A stretch of DNA of 64,000 nt, from contig NZ_JADLQL010000003.1 of assembly GCF_015477805.1 (NCBI RefSeq), positions 434,001 to 498,000 on the forward strand. The letters are read 5' to 3'. Shown in pieces: positions 34,539 through 42,974 of the stretch. Made by a program: the position numbers and the translations under genes. Each line of letters starts with the position of its first letter. The first letter of the stretch is position 1. The notes below the pieces were generated by a model. The model was not told where the DNA came from. It saw nothing but the letters and a program-made list of their open reading frames with translations, and did no database searches. The DNA comes from Nocardia flavorosea (GTDB taxonomy: Bacteria > Actinomycetota > Actinomycetes > Mycobacteriales > Mycobacteriaceae).

Positions 34539-35876
34539 ATGCTCCAGCCTGGTGAGGACTTCGCGGGCTATCTCATCCGACGGCGCCTGGGGGTCGGCGG
34601 AATGGGCATGGTCTTCCTCGCCAGACATCCACGGCTGCCCCGGCTGGTGGCCCTCAAACTGCTCAACCCGGACCTGTACTCCGACACGGAGATCCGGTTG
34701 CGCTTCGAACGCGAATCCGAACTCGCCGGCCGGCTCGAACACCCCAATATCGTCACCGTCTACGACCGCGGCGCCGAGGGCAAACAGCTGTGGATCTCGA
34801 TGCAGTACGTGCCCGGTTCCGATGCCTCGCTGGTGGACCTGCAGGTCCTGGATCCACGCCGGGCGGTGCAGATCATCGGCGATACCGGCGTCGCACTGGA
34901 CTTCGCGCACGCCAACGGGGTGCTGCACCGGGATGTCAAACCGGGCAATATCCTGCTCGCCAAACCACCCATCGGGCAGCCGGAACGGGTGCTGCTCACC
35001 GATTTCGGTATCGCCGGTGTCCGGGACGCCGAAACCACCCTCGCCGCGGCCGATACCATCACCGCGACCCTCGCCTATGCGGCGCCCGAGCAGCTCACGG
35101 GTGCGAAACTGGATCATCGCGGTGACCAGTATTCGCTGGCCTGCACACTGTTCTGGTTGCTCACCGGATCCGGCCCGTACCCGGGCACCAATCCGGCCGA
35201 ACTCATCCAGGCACATCTCACCGCGCCGGTCCCGCGGCTGAGCCGGATCCGGCCCGGGCTGCCGCCGGCGCTGGACGAGGTCTTGGCGCGCGCCCTCGCC
35301 AAGAATCCGGCCGAGCGATTCCTGAGCTGTGCCGAGTTCGCGGCCGCGGCCCGGTCGGCGCTGCGGCCGCCGGGTCCGCGCGGTGGACGCCCACCGGGGC
35401 CCGGGGTGCGCTTACGCCCTGGACCGCGGTACGGCCCCGGCGGTCCCGGCTACGGTTCGGGGGAGTTCGGGCAACCGGGCGGGCGGGGTGTGCCGCCGTA
35501 CCGTTCCACCGAATACCGCCGGGCCGGTGTGGTTCCGCCGGGGTACGCCTCCAGCGAATACCGGCATCCGGGCCCGGCGGTGCCGCCGTACGGATCCAGC
35601 GAATTCCGCCACCCCCATGGTGGCGGTCCGCGACCCGGCGGTGCCGGTCATCGCCCGCCGCCGAACGCGGGAGAGCCTCCGCCCGCCCCGAACGAATTCC
35701 GGCCACCCGGCTCCGGAACCCGCGGTCCCGGCGATCTCCCACGGCCGGCCGGCCGGCCGCCCCGCGCGGAACCCGCCGACCCGGCCGTCATCGATCTGCC
35801 GGGCCTGCGCCGCCGCCCGGGTTCGGACCCGCCCGATATGGGCGCCCCGCCGCCACGCCCCGGCGCTACACCTTGA
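34539..35876 (+). CDS. Ser/Thr protein kinase, soluble, with repetitive Pro/Gly/Tyr tail
   Basis: A 445-residue protein from ATG 34539, preceded by AGGGGGAAT. The Hanks kinase domain (1-270) is complete: GVGGMG loop, K40 in ALKLLN, HRD with D132, DFG at 155-157 and AAPEQL. There is no transmembrane helix, unlike most bacterial Hanks kinases. Residues 280-440 are Pro/Gly/Arg-rich and hold about four units of the type PPYxSxEYRxP (YRSTEYRR, YASSEYRH, YGSSEFRH), which could be phosphorylated or bind SH3/WW-like modules. Its kinase domain is close to that of the next gene, so the pair arose by duplication. Confidence 0.92.
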   Translation: MLQPGEDFAGYLIRRRLGVGGMGMVFLARHPRLPRLVALKLLNPDLYSDTEIRLRFERESELAGRLEHPNIVTVYDRGAEGKQLWISMQYVPGSDASLVDLQVLDPRRAVQIIGDTGVALDFAHANGVLHRDVKPGNILLAKPPIGQPERVLLTDFGIAGVRDAETTLAAADTITATLAYAAPEQLTGAKLDHRGDQYSLACTLFWLLTGSGPYPGTNPAELIQAHLTAPVPRLSRIRPGLPPALDEVLARALAKNPAERFLSCAEFAAAARSALRPPGPRGGRPPGPGVRLRPGPRYGPGGPGYGSGEFGQPGGRGVPPYRSTEYRRAGVVPPGYASSEYRHPGPAVPPYGSSEFRHPHGGGPRPGGAGHRPPPNAGEPPPAPNEFRPPGSGTRGPGDLPRPAGRPPRAEPADPAVIDLPGLRRRPGSDPPDMGAPPPRPGATP

Positions 35877-36207
35877 CCGGGTAACCAGCACAGTCCACCA
35901 TCCGGCCGCGCCTGCCGCAGCGAGAAGCCGGTCACCCGGCCGGGGTGGCCGGCGGAGCCGATCCCGGCAACTGCCGATGCGGCGGTGTGCACGAGCCGGG
36001 GCCGACCGGGCGACGCGGATCCCCCGCTGGGCGCGGCGGGCGTCTCGGGTGCTGGTTTGCCCGGAGGCGAGAGCCGTCGGCCGAGCATCGACTCCTGCTA
36101 TGGTTTCGATGATTTCGCGTGACCGAACCGCTGCGGTCCGGTCACGCTTTTCGTCTACGCAGGTGCTGCCGGTGGGTCCCGGTGGCGTGGCGGGAATTGG
36201 AGCGGAC
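35877..36207. other. Intergenic region between the two kinase genes
   Basis: 331 bases with no recognised gene or clear terminator. It probably holds the promoter of the second kinase gene. Confidence 0.35.
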
Positions 36208-38046
36208 ATGCTGGCCAACGGCGATGTTTTCGCCGGCTATGTCATCGACCGGCAACTCGGCCGGGGTGGGATGGGCTCGGTCTACCTGGCGAAACATCCG
36301 CGACTGCCGCGGATGACGGCGCTGAAACTGCTGAATCGGGAGATGTTCTTCGATAAGGAGGTGCGCGCCAGATTCGAACGGGAGGCCGATCTGGTCGCCC
36401 GCCTGGACCATCCCAATATCGTGACGGTGTACGACCGCGGGCTCGAGGACGAGCAGCTGTGGATCTCCATGCAGTACATCGACGGGATCGACGCCGCGTC
36501 GGTCGATCCGCAGAAACTGCCGCCCGAACGGGCCGTGCAGATCATCGCCGAAACCGCCTCCGCACTGGATTACGCGCACGGTATGGGCGTGATGCACCGC
36601 GACGTCAAACCGGCCAACATCCTGCTGGCGCGCTCTACCGGTGGTCGCGGTGAACGCGTTTACCTCACCGATTTCGGAATCGCGCGGTTGCGCGACGATA
36701 CCGGCCATCTCACCCAGACCGGCACCTTCACGGCCACGCTGGCCTATGCGTCGCCCGAACAGCTCACCGGCGCCGACCTGGACCACCGTTCGGACCAGTA
36801 CTCGCTGGCATGCTCGCTGTACTGGCTGCTCACCGGCAACGGCCCGTTCACTTCCACCAATCCGGCCGGGGTGATCCAGGGGCATCTGCAGTCACCGCCG
36901 CCGTCGCTGAGCGCGGCCCGGCCCGAACTGCCGCCGGCGCTGGACGTGGTGCTGGCCAAAGCGATGGCCAAACGCCCCGACGACCGCTTCACTTCGTGCA
37001 GCGAGTTCGCCGAAGCCGCGAAACAGGCGCTGACCTCCCCGAGCTCCCCCGCCAACCCATTGGCACCGCCGCCCACCGCGGTAGCGGCGACATACCAGCC
37101 GCCGAACGTGCCCTACAGCAGCGGCGCGAATCCGTATCCGAGCACCGCGGCGCCGCAACCGTACGCCAGCGGTACCCAGGCCCAGCCGTATGCCGGCGGA
37201 GTCCAGCAGCCGCCGCCGTACACCAGTGGCGCCCAGCAGGGCCAGCAGCAGCCGTATGCCAGTGGTTTCCAGCAGCCGCCGGTCGGGGATATGCGCCAGC
37301 ACCCCTACGGCAGCGGGCCTGGATATCCGAACCCGGCCGGCCCGTACGGCGGCGGGTCCGGTGCCTACACCCAGCCCACCAGCTATCCGCAGCCGATGGG
37401 GCAGATGCCGCCGGGCGGGCCGCCGCCGGCCAAGTCGAATACCGGACTCATCGTCGCCATCTGTGTCGGGCTCGTGGTGCTGATCGGTGTGGTGATCGGT
37501 GTCGTGGCAGTCGCCTCCAGCAGTGGTGACGACGGTGGCAGTGGCAACCAGGCGGGTGGCACCAGCACCCAGACCACCGTCGCGGCGGTCCCGGCGAACG
37601 CGGATTCGATCAGCAAGGAATTCCCGGAACTGGTCCCCGCGAGCAAGGACGAGGAGATCGGTTACGACGGCGCGAAATGCTGGGAAACCGATGACGGCTA
37701 CACCCCCACCCCGGACGACGGCGAACCCGACTTCGGCAAGTGGGCCTGGCAGTGGCGCTGCTACGGCGGCGGCAACAACGAAGACCCGTTCTACCGGATC
37801 TACGTCTACGACTCCGCCGCCGACGTGGACTCGGTGGTGAAGGGCCTGCCCGCCACGGCCGAGAAATCCAGCGACACCAACGGCAGCCGCACCTACACCA
37901 ACTACAAATGGGACAGCGACGGCCCGAAAATGGTCACGGTGTTCACCAACCATCCGGAACGGGCGCAGTACCTGATGTACACCGACGGCATCGTCGGCAC
38001 CATCCCGGAGATGGTGACCTGGTGGAAGTCGGCACCACTGAACTGA
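36208..38046 (+). CDS. Ser/Thr protein kinase, membrane-anchored, with extracellular domain
   Basis: A 612-residue protein; ATG 36208 (MLANGDVFAGYVID) aligns with the first kinase's start. Kinase domain 1-275 has GRGGMG, K40, D132 in HRDVKPAN and DFG; the activation loop has several Thr (HLTQTGTFTATLAY), the usual autophosphorylation sites. A Pro/Gln/Tyr/Ser-rich linker with PYASG-type repeats spans about 290-405. One transmembrane helix lies at about 410-434, then an outer domain of about 175 residues with two Cys (KCWETDD, WRCYGGG) that may pair. It senses an unknown external signal. The structured repeat element follows its stop. Confidence 0.93.
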   Translation: MLANGDVFAGYVIDRQLGRGGMGSVYLAKHPRLPRMTALKLLNREMFFDKEVRARFEREADLVARLDHPNIVTVYDRGLEDEQLWISMQYIDGIDAASVDPQKLPPERAVQIIAETASALDYAHGMGVMHRDVKPANILLARSTGGRGERVYLTDFGIARLRDDTGHLTQTGTFTATLAYASPEQLTGADLDHRSDQYSLACSLYWLLTGNGPFTSTNPAGVIQGHLQSPPPSLSAARPELPPALDVVLAKAMAKRPDDRFTSCSEFAEAAKQALTSPSSPANPLAPPPTAVAATYQPPNVPYSSGANPYPSTAAPQPYASGTQAQPYAGGVQQPPPYTSGAQQGQQQPYASGFQQPPVGDMRQHPYGSGPGYPNPAGPYGGGSGAYTQPTSYPQPMGQMPPGGPPPAKSNTGLIVAICVGLVVLIGVVIGVVAVASSSGDDGGSGNQAGGTSTQTTVAAVPANADSISKEFPELVPASKDEEIGYDGAKCWETDDGYTPTPDDGEPDFGKWAWQWRCYGGGNNEDPFYRIYVYDSAADVDSVVKGLPATAEKSSDTNGSRTYTNYKWDSDGPKMVTVFTNHPERAQYLMYTDGIVGTIPEMVTWWKSAPLN

Positions 38047-38175
38047 GCTGTGTCTTTTTGCGCCGCCTGCGGCGGCGCGGGTTTCGGCCCCTTGGCGTCG
38101 CCGTCAGCGGGCCGAAACCTTCCGGGCCTCGCTGAACTCGGCTCCGCCGACACCGCTGGTTGCGTTGGGTTCGGT
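38047..38175 (+). repeat. Structured intergenic repeat, copy A
   Basis: Directly after the kinase stop come TGTCTTTTTG, a hairpin GCGCCGCC-TGC-GGCGGCGC (38060-38078), a second stem GGTTTCGGCCC (38080-38090) pairing with GGGCCGAAACC (38109-38119), and the conserved block GGCCTCGCTGAACTCGGCTCCGCC. The same parts in the same order occur at 55963-56315. The rest of the interval up to 38415 holds the ABC transporter promoter region and no recognised gene. Confidence 0.7.
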
Positions 38176-38415
38176 AGCTGCGATCTCATGGGGCTCGGCC
38201 GGCGTTGCCGTGTGAGTTTCGGAGGCGCTGGGCGCGGTGCTGCCGCGGTGGCGGGGTCGGTAGTGGGTCTCGCTGACCGGGGCACTGGTACCCCGCGGGA
38301 CGAATATCGAACGCAGCGAAGTCGTACGCCCCGCTACCAGAGGACGACAGCGCCGGGTGCGGGGTCAGGGGTATCCCGGATGGCGCGAGCGGGCGCCGCC
38401 CGACAGACTGGACCC

Positions 38416-39192
38416 ATGACTGCTCATGCTGTCGATACGGACTCGCCCGGGCCCGGGCCCGGGTCCGCCGTCGCCGCCGGTGCCATCGAACTCACGAAGG
38501 TCTACGGGTCCGGAGATACCCGGGTCACGGCCTTGGATGCGGTATCGGTCGATTTCGCCCGCGGGGAATTCACCGCCATCATGGGGCCGTCGGGCTCGGG
38601 TAAATCCACCCTCATGCACTGCCTGGCCGGGTTGGACGCGGCGAGTTCGGGGCAGGTGCGGATCGGCGATACCGAGCTCACCGACCTCTCCGACAAAGAG
38701 ATGACGGCCCTGCGGCGGGACCGGATCGGGTTCGTCTTCCAAGCGTTCAACCTGGTCCCGACGTTGACCGCGCTGGAGAACATCACCCTGCCACTGGATA
38801 TCGCCGGCCGCCGGCCCGAAGCGGAGTGGCTGGCGACCGTGCTGAAGCGGCTGGGGCTGGAGGACCGGCTCGGCCACCGGCCCAGCGAACTGTCCGGCGG
38901 GCAGCAGCAGCGGGTCGCCTGTGCCCGGGCGCTGGCGGGGAAACCGGAGATCATCTTCGGGGACGAGCCGACCGGCAACCTGGACTCCCGGTCCTCCGGC
39001 GAGGTGCTGTCGATTCTGCGGGCCGCGGTGGACGAATTCGGCCAGACCGTGGTCATCGTCACCCACGAACCCGCCGCCGCCGCGTACGCGGACCGGGTGA
39101 TCTTCCTGGCCGACGGCCGGATCGTCGACGAGATGCGCGATCCGACGGCCGAGACGGTACTGGACCGGATGAAGGCACTGGAGGCCCGGTGA
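38416..39192 (+). CDS. ABC transporter ATP-binding protein (MacB/LolD type)
   Basis: A 258-residue protein from ATG 38416. Walker A is GPSGSGKST, Q-loop VFQAFNLVPTLTALEN, signature LSGGQQQRVACARAL, Walker B IIFGDEPTGNLD and H-loop VIVTHEP, all intact. The sequence type is that of MacB/FtsE/LolD ATPases, which drive mechanotransmission rather than direct substrate passage. It works with the FtsX-like permease 70 bases downstream. Confidence 0.94.
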   Translation: MTAHAVDTDSPGPGPGSAVAAGAIELTKVYGSGDTRVTALDAVSVDFARGEFTAIMGPSGSGKSTLMHCLAGLDAASSGQVRIGDTELTDLSDKEMTALRRDRIGFVFQAFNLVPTLTALENITLPLDIAGRRPEAEWLATVLKRLGLEDRLGHRPSELSGGQQQRVACARALAGKPEIIFGDEPTGNLDSRSSGEVLSILRAAVDEFGQTVVIVTHEPAAAAYADRVIFLADGRIVDEMRDPTAETVLDRMKALEAR

Positions 39193-39262
39193 CGCACCAT
39201 CGTGGAGCCGGCCGGTCCGACCGGGGTGCGAGGCGCCCCCACAACACGCAGGAGAGCCGGTA

Positions 39263-41791
39263 GTGGCCGCACATCCCATGCGCACCGTCGCCCTGCGCAA
39301 TCTCGCCGCGCACAAGGTCCGGTTGGCACTCACCCTGCTGTCCGTGGTGCTCGGCACCGCGTTCATCGCGGGCTCGTTCGTCTTCACCGATACCCTGCAG
39401 CGCACCTTCGACGGAATCTTCGCCGACGAGGCCGCCGGGGTGGACGTCCGGTTGAGTCCCGAGGAACGACAGTCGCCCGGGATCCCCCAGGACGTGGCCG
39501 ACGATGTGGCCGCCATGGACGGGGTCCGTACGGTGGCGCCCGGTATCGAGGGTTCGGTGGTGCTGCTCGACCCGGCCGGGAAGAAAGCCGTGCAAACCGG
39601 CGGGGCACCGAGTTACGGGCTGGCCTATCTGCCACCCGAGCGATCGGTCGCCGAACCGTCCCCGTTCGTCGCGGGCGTACCGCCGGCCGAACCGGGACAG
39701 ATCGCGCTCAACACCGGCGCCGCCGAACGCGCGGGCCTCGCGGTGGGTGATCGCACCAAAGTGCTGGTTCCCTCGCACGGCGGCCCGATCGACGTGACCG
39801 TCACCGGCCTCTACGCGCCCGCCACCGATACCGGCGGTTTCATCGGTGTGCAGTTCACCGAGGCACAGGCCAGGGAACTGTTCACCGACGGCACCCACGT
39901 CGCCTATCTCGATATCGCGGCCGAGGGTATCCCCGGCGATACCTTGCGTGACCGGCTGTCCATGCTGTACCCGGACTACAAGGCGCAGAACGGCGACCAG
40001 GTCCGCGCGGAGATGAAGGCCGAGATCTCCGAGGCCCTGAACTTCCTGAACTACTTCCTGCTCGCGTTCGGCGCCATCGCGCTGATCGTCGGCACCTTCA
40101 TCATCTACAACACCTTCTCCATGCTGGTGGCGCAGCGACTGCGGGAACTGGCGCTGCTACGTGCCGTGGGCGCCGGCCGCGGGCAGGTCGGCCGGTCGGT
40201 GGTCGCCGAGGCATTGATCGTCGGGGTCATCGGCAGCCTGCTCGGGTTGCTCGCGGGTATCGCGCTCGCCTACGGACTGGCCGCGGTACTGAACGCCTTC
40301 GATCTCGGACTGCCGACCGGAACGATGGCCGTCCTGCCGCGCACGGTGCTGGTGGCGTTCGTGGTCGGGTTGCTGGTGACCGTGGTCAGCGCATACGCAC
40401 CGGCCCGGCGTGCCTCCCGGATTCCGCCGGTACAGGCGATGCGGGAAGAGTTCGCCTCCGCCGGCGATTCGCTGCGGGGCCGCACGATCGCCGGGGCGGT
40501 CCTGGCGGTCGTGGGCGTGGTGCTGGTGGTGCTCGGTTCCCGGAACACCGGCGGCGGAGCGGCGGCGGTCGTCGGGGTCGGGGCGCTGGGATTGATCCTC
40601 GCGGTATTGTTCGCCGCTCCGGCATTGTCGCGGCCCGTCCTGGCCGGCCTCGGCTGGCTCATCCGGCCGTTCGGCCCGATCGGACAGATGGCGCGCAACA
40701 ACGCGATCCGCAATCCGCGGCGCACCGCGGCCACCGCGTTCGCGCTGACCCTCGGACTGATGCTGGTCACCGCGATCGGGATGCTCGGCGAATCGGCGAA
40801 GGTCAGCATTTCCCGGCTCGTCGATCAGGGGGTGGAGGCCGACTATGTCCTCGCCGGACCGCCGATGATGGGCGTACCGGCCGGCGCGAGCGATGCGGTC
40901 CAGGAGAAGGTGCCCGCGGCCGCCGCCGTCGTCGGATTGCGCGGGGTAGCGCTGAAGATCGGCGACGACGACGAGTTCGGCACCTCGCCCGACGGCCCGC
41001 TCGAACAAGTCGTGAATATCGAAATGCTCAGCGGTACAGCATCGCTGGGAGATTCGGAAATTCTGCTCGGCGAGGACGAGGCCACCGAACACGGGGTCGG
41101 CGCCGGTGAACAGTTGGTGATCACCACCCTGGGCGGCGCCGAAATTCCGCTCACCGTGGCCGGTGTGTACGTGGATTCGCAGGTGCTGGGGCCGCTGATC
41201 GTGCCGTCCGCGGTCTACGAGAAGGCCATGCCGGTTTCCCTGCGGACCGAGGCCGCGGTGCTCATCGAGGCGGCACCGGGGACCGATCTCGCCGCGATGC
41301 GGACCGATCTGGAACGAGCGACCGAGGAATTCGTGATCGTCCAGGTACAGGACCGGGAGGAATTCAAGGGCGAGAACGCGAAACAGATCAACAATATGCT
41401 GGCGATCCTGTACGGCCTGCTGGCCCTGGCGGTGGTGATCGCGGTGCTCGGTATTGTGAACACGCTCGCGCTGTCGGTGGTGGAGCGACGCCGCGAAATC
41501 GGTATGTTGCGCGCGGTCGGCACCCAGCGGTCGCAGGTCCGGCGCACCATCTATCTGGAATCCATGCTCATCGCGGTCTTCGGTGCGCTGGTCGGCGCGG
41601 TGCTGGGTCTCGGGCTCGGTGTGGGATTCCTGCGCACTCTGCGCGATCTCGGCCTGGATCAGATCGCGGTTCCATGGGATCAGCTGGTGTACATGCTGAT
41701 CGGCTCCGCGGTGGTGGGTGTGCTGGCCGCGCTCTGGCCCGCCGTGCGTGCCGCCCGCACCCCACCGCTGGCCGCCATCGCCGATATTTGA
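39263..41791 (+). CDS. ABC transporter permease with two FtsX/MacB domains
   Basis: An 842-residue protein from GTG 39263. An N-terminal helix (VRLALTLLSVVLGTAFIAGSF) precedes an extracytoplasmic domain; then come two FtsX-type blocks of three to four helices each (about 270-400 and 720-835), with a central helix region near 410-470. Block marks are NTFSMLVAQRLRELALLRAVGA and NTLALSVVERRREIGMLRAVG. The duplicated architecture is usual for actinobacterial MacB-like exporters of peptides, lipids or antibiotics. It pairs with the ATPase upstream. The stop faces the VWA gene's stop four bases away. Confidence 0.92.
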   Translation: MAAHPMRTVALRNLAAHKVRLALTLLSVVLGTAFIAGSFVFTDTLQRTFDGIFADEAAGVDVRLSPEERQSPGIPQDVADDVAAMDGVRTVAPGIEGSVVLLDPAGKKAVQTGGAPSYGLAYLPPERSVAEPSPFVAGVPPAEPGQIALNTGAAERAGLAVGDRTKVLVPSHGGPIDVTVTGLYAPATDTGGFIGVQFTEAQARELFTDGTHVAYLDIAAEGIPGDTLRDRLSMLYPDYKAQNGDQVRAEMKAEISEALNFLNYFLLAFGAIALIVGTFIIYNTFSMLVAQRLRELALLRAVGAGRGQVGRSVVAEALIVGVIGSLLGLLAGIALAYGLAAVLNAFDLGLPTGTMAVLPRTVLVAFVVGLLVTVVSAYAPARRASRIPPVQAMREEFASAGDSLRGRTIAGAVLAVVGVVLVVLGSRNTGGGAAAVVGVGALGLILAVLFAAPALSRPVLAGLGWLIRPFGPIGQMARNNAIRNPRRTAATAFALTLGLMLVTAIGMLGESAKVSISRLVDQGVEADYVLAGPPMMGVPAGASDAVQEKVPAAAAVVGLRGVALKIGDDDEFGTSPDGPLEQVVNIEMLSGTASLGDSEILLGEDEATEHGVGAGEQLVITTLGGAEIPLTVAGVYVDSQVLGPLIVPSAVYEKAMPVSLRTEAAVLIEAAPGTDLAAMRTDLERATEEFVIVQVQDREEFKGENAKQINNMLAILYGLLALAVVIAVLGIVNTLALSVVERRREIGMLRAVGTQRSQVRRTIYLESMLIAVFGALVGAVLGLGLGVGFLRTLRDLGLDQIAVPWDQLVYMLIGSAVVGVLAALWPAVRAARTPPLAAIADI

Positions 41792-41795
41792 CGAG

Positions 41796-42974
41796 CTATC
41801 TCCGGTCGGTGCCCCAGCTGCGGAGGTCGCCGCGGTTGAGGGCGTCGGCCAGCAGGTCCGGGAAACGGTCCGGCGTGCAGGCGAACGCGGGAACGCCGAG
41901 CGCGGCGAGCGCGGCGGCGTTCTCGCGATCGTAGGAGGGCGCGCCGTCGTCGGAGAGTGCCAGCAGTACCACCACCTGTACGCCGGATTCCTTCATCGCG
42001 TTGATCCGGCGCAGCATCTCTTCCCGGACGCCGCCCTCGTAGAGATCGGATATCAGGAAGAACAGGCTGTCGGCGGGACGCGTGATCAGCGATTGGCAGT
42101 AGGCGATGGCGCGATTGATGTAGGTGCCGCCGCCGAGTTGGGTGCCGAACAGCACGTCGACCGGATCGCTGAGCTTATCGGTGAGATCGACGACCTCGGT
42201 ATCGAAGACCACCAGCGAGGTGCGTAGCGCCCGCATGGAAGCCAGGACCGCGCCGAACACCGAGGAATAGACGACGCTGGAGGCCATGGACCCGGATTGA
42301 TCGATGGCCAGGATCACGTCCCGGTGCACTGCCTGTGACCGCCGGCCGTATCCGACCAGATGTTCGGCGATGATGGTGCGCTGCTCGGGCAGATAGTGGG
42401 CGAGGTTCTTACGGATGGTTCGATCGAAGTCGATATCGCGTGGTTTGGGCCGGCTCGTGCGGGTGGCCCGGTTCAGCGCTGCGCTCACCGCAGCGACGGT
42501 CCGTGCGGCGATCCGTTCCTCGATCTCCTGCACGACCTTGCCGACCACCATCCGGGCGGTCGATTTGGTGGTCTCCGGGATCACCCGGTTGAGGCCGATC
42601 AGCGTGCCGACCAGATGAACGTCCGGTTCGACCGCCTCCATGAGCTCGGGTTCGAGCAGCAACTGGGTGAGACCGAGCCGTTCCACGGCGTCCCGCTGCA
42701 TCACCTCGACGACGGTCGACGGAAAATACGTGCGGATATCGCCGAGCCAGCGAGCCACCCGTGGCGCCGATCCGCCGAGGCCACCGGACCGGTCCCCGCC
42801 CGTCCGGCCGCCCCCGCGATTCCCGTCGTATACGGCCCCCAGCGCCTTGTCCACGGCCGTATCGTCCGCACCGGTGAGCTCGCCGAGCGCGGGATCGGCC
42901 GCGGCGCCGAGGACGAGGCGCCACCGGCGCAGCCGCTCCGCCTCCGTGGCCGATTGTGGTGCGGTGCTGGTCAT
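41796..42974 (-). CDS. VWA domain protein, last gene of the SWIM-MoxR operon
   Basis: A 392-residue protein from ATG 42974, overlapping the DUF5682 stop by 4 bases (ATGA). The MIDAS motif DxSGS is in ILAIDQSGSMASS near residue 225, with further metal-site residues in FGTQLGGGTYINRA and LISDLYEGG. No signal peptide or membrane segment: it is cytosolic. MoxR AAA+ ATPases typically work with such VWA proteins as a chaperone pair that remodels a target, as in the CbbQ/O and chelatase systems. Here the target may be the DUF5682 or SWIM protein (inference). Confidence 0.92.
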   Translation of the reverse strand: MTSTAPQSATEAERLRRWRLVLGAAADPALGELTGADDTAVDKALGAVYDGNRGGGRTGGDRSGGLGGSAPRVARWLGDIRTYFPSTVVEVMQRDAVERLGLTQLLLEPELMEAVEPDVHLVGTLIGLNRVIPETTKSTARMVVGKVVQEIEERIAARTVAAVSAALNRATRTSRPKPRDIDFDRTIRKNLAHYLPEQRTIIAEHLVGYGRRSQAVHRDVILAIDQSGSMASSVVYSSVFGAVLASMRALRTSLVVFDTEVVDLTDKLSDPVDVLFGTQLGGGTYINRAIAYCQSLITRPADSLFFLISDLYEGGVREEMLRRINAMKESGVQVVVLLALSDDGAPSYDRENAAALAALGVPAFACTPDRFPDLLADALNRGDLRSWGTDRR

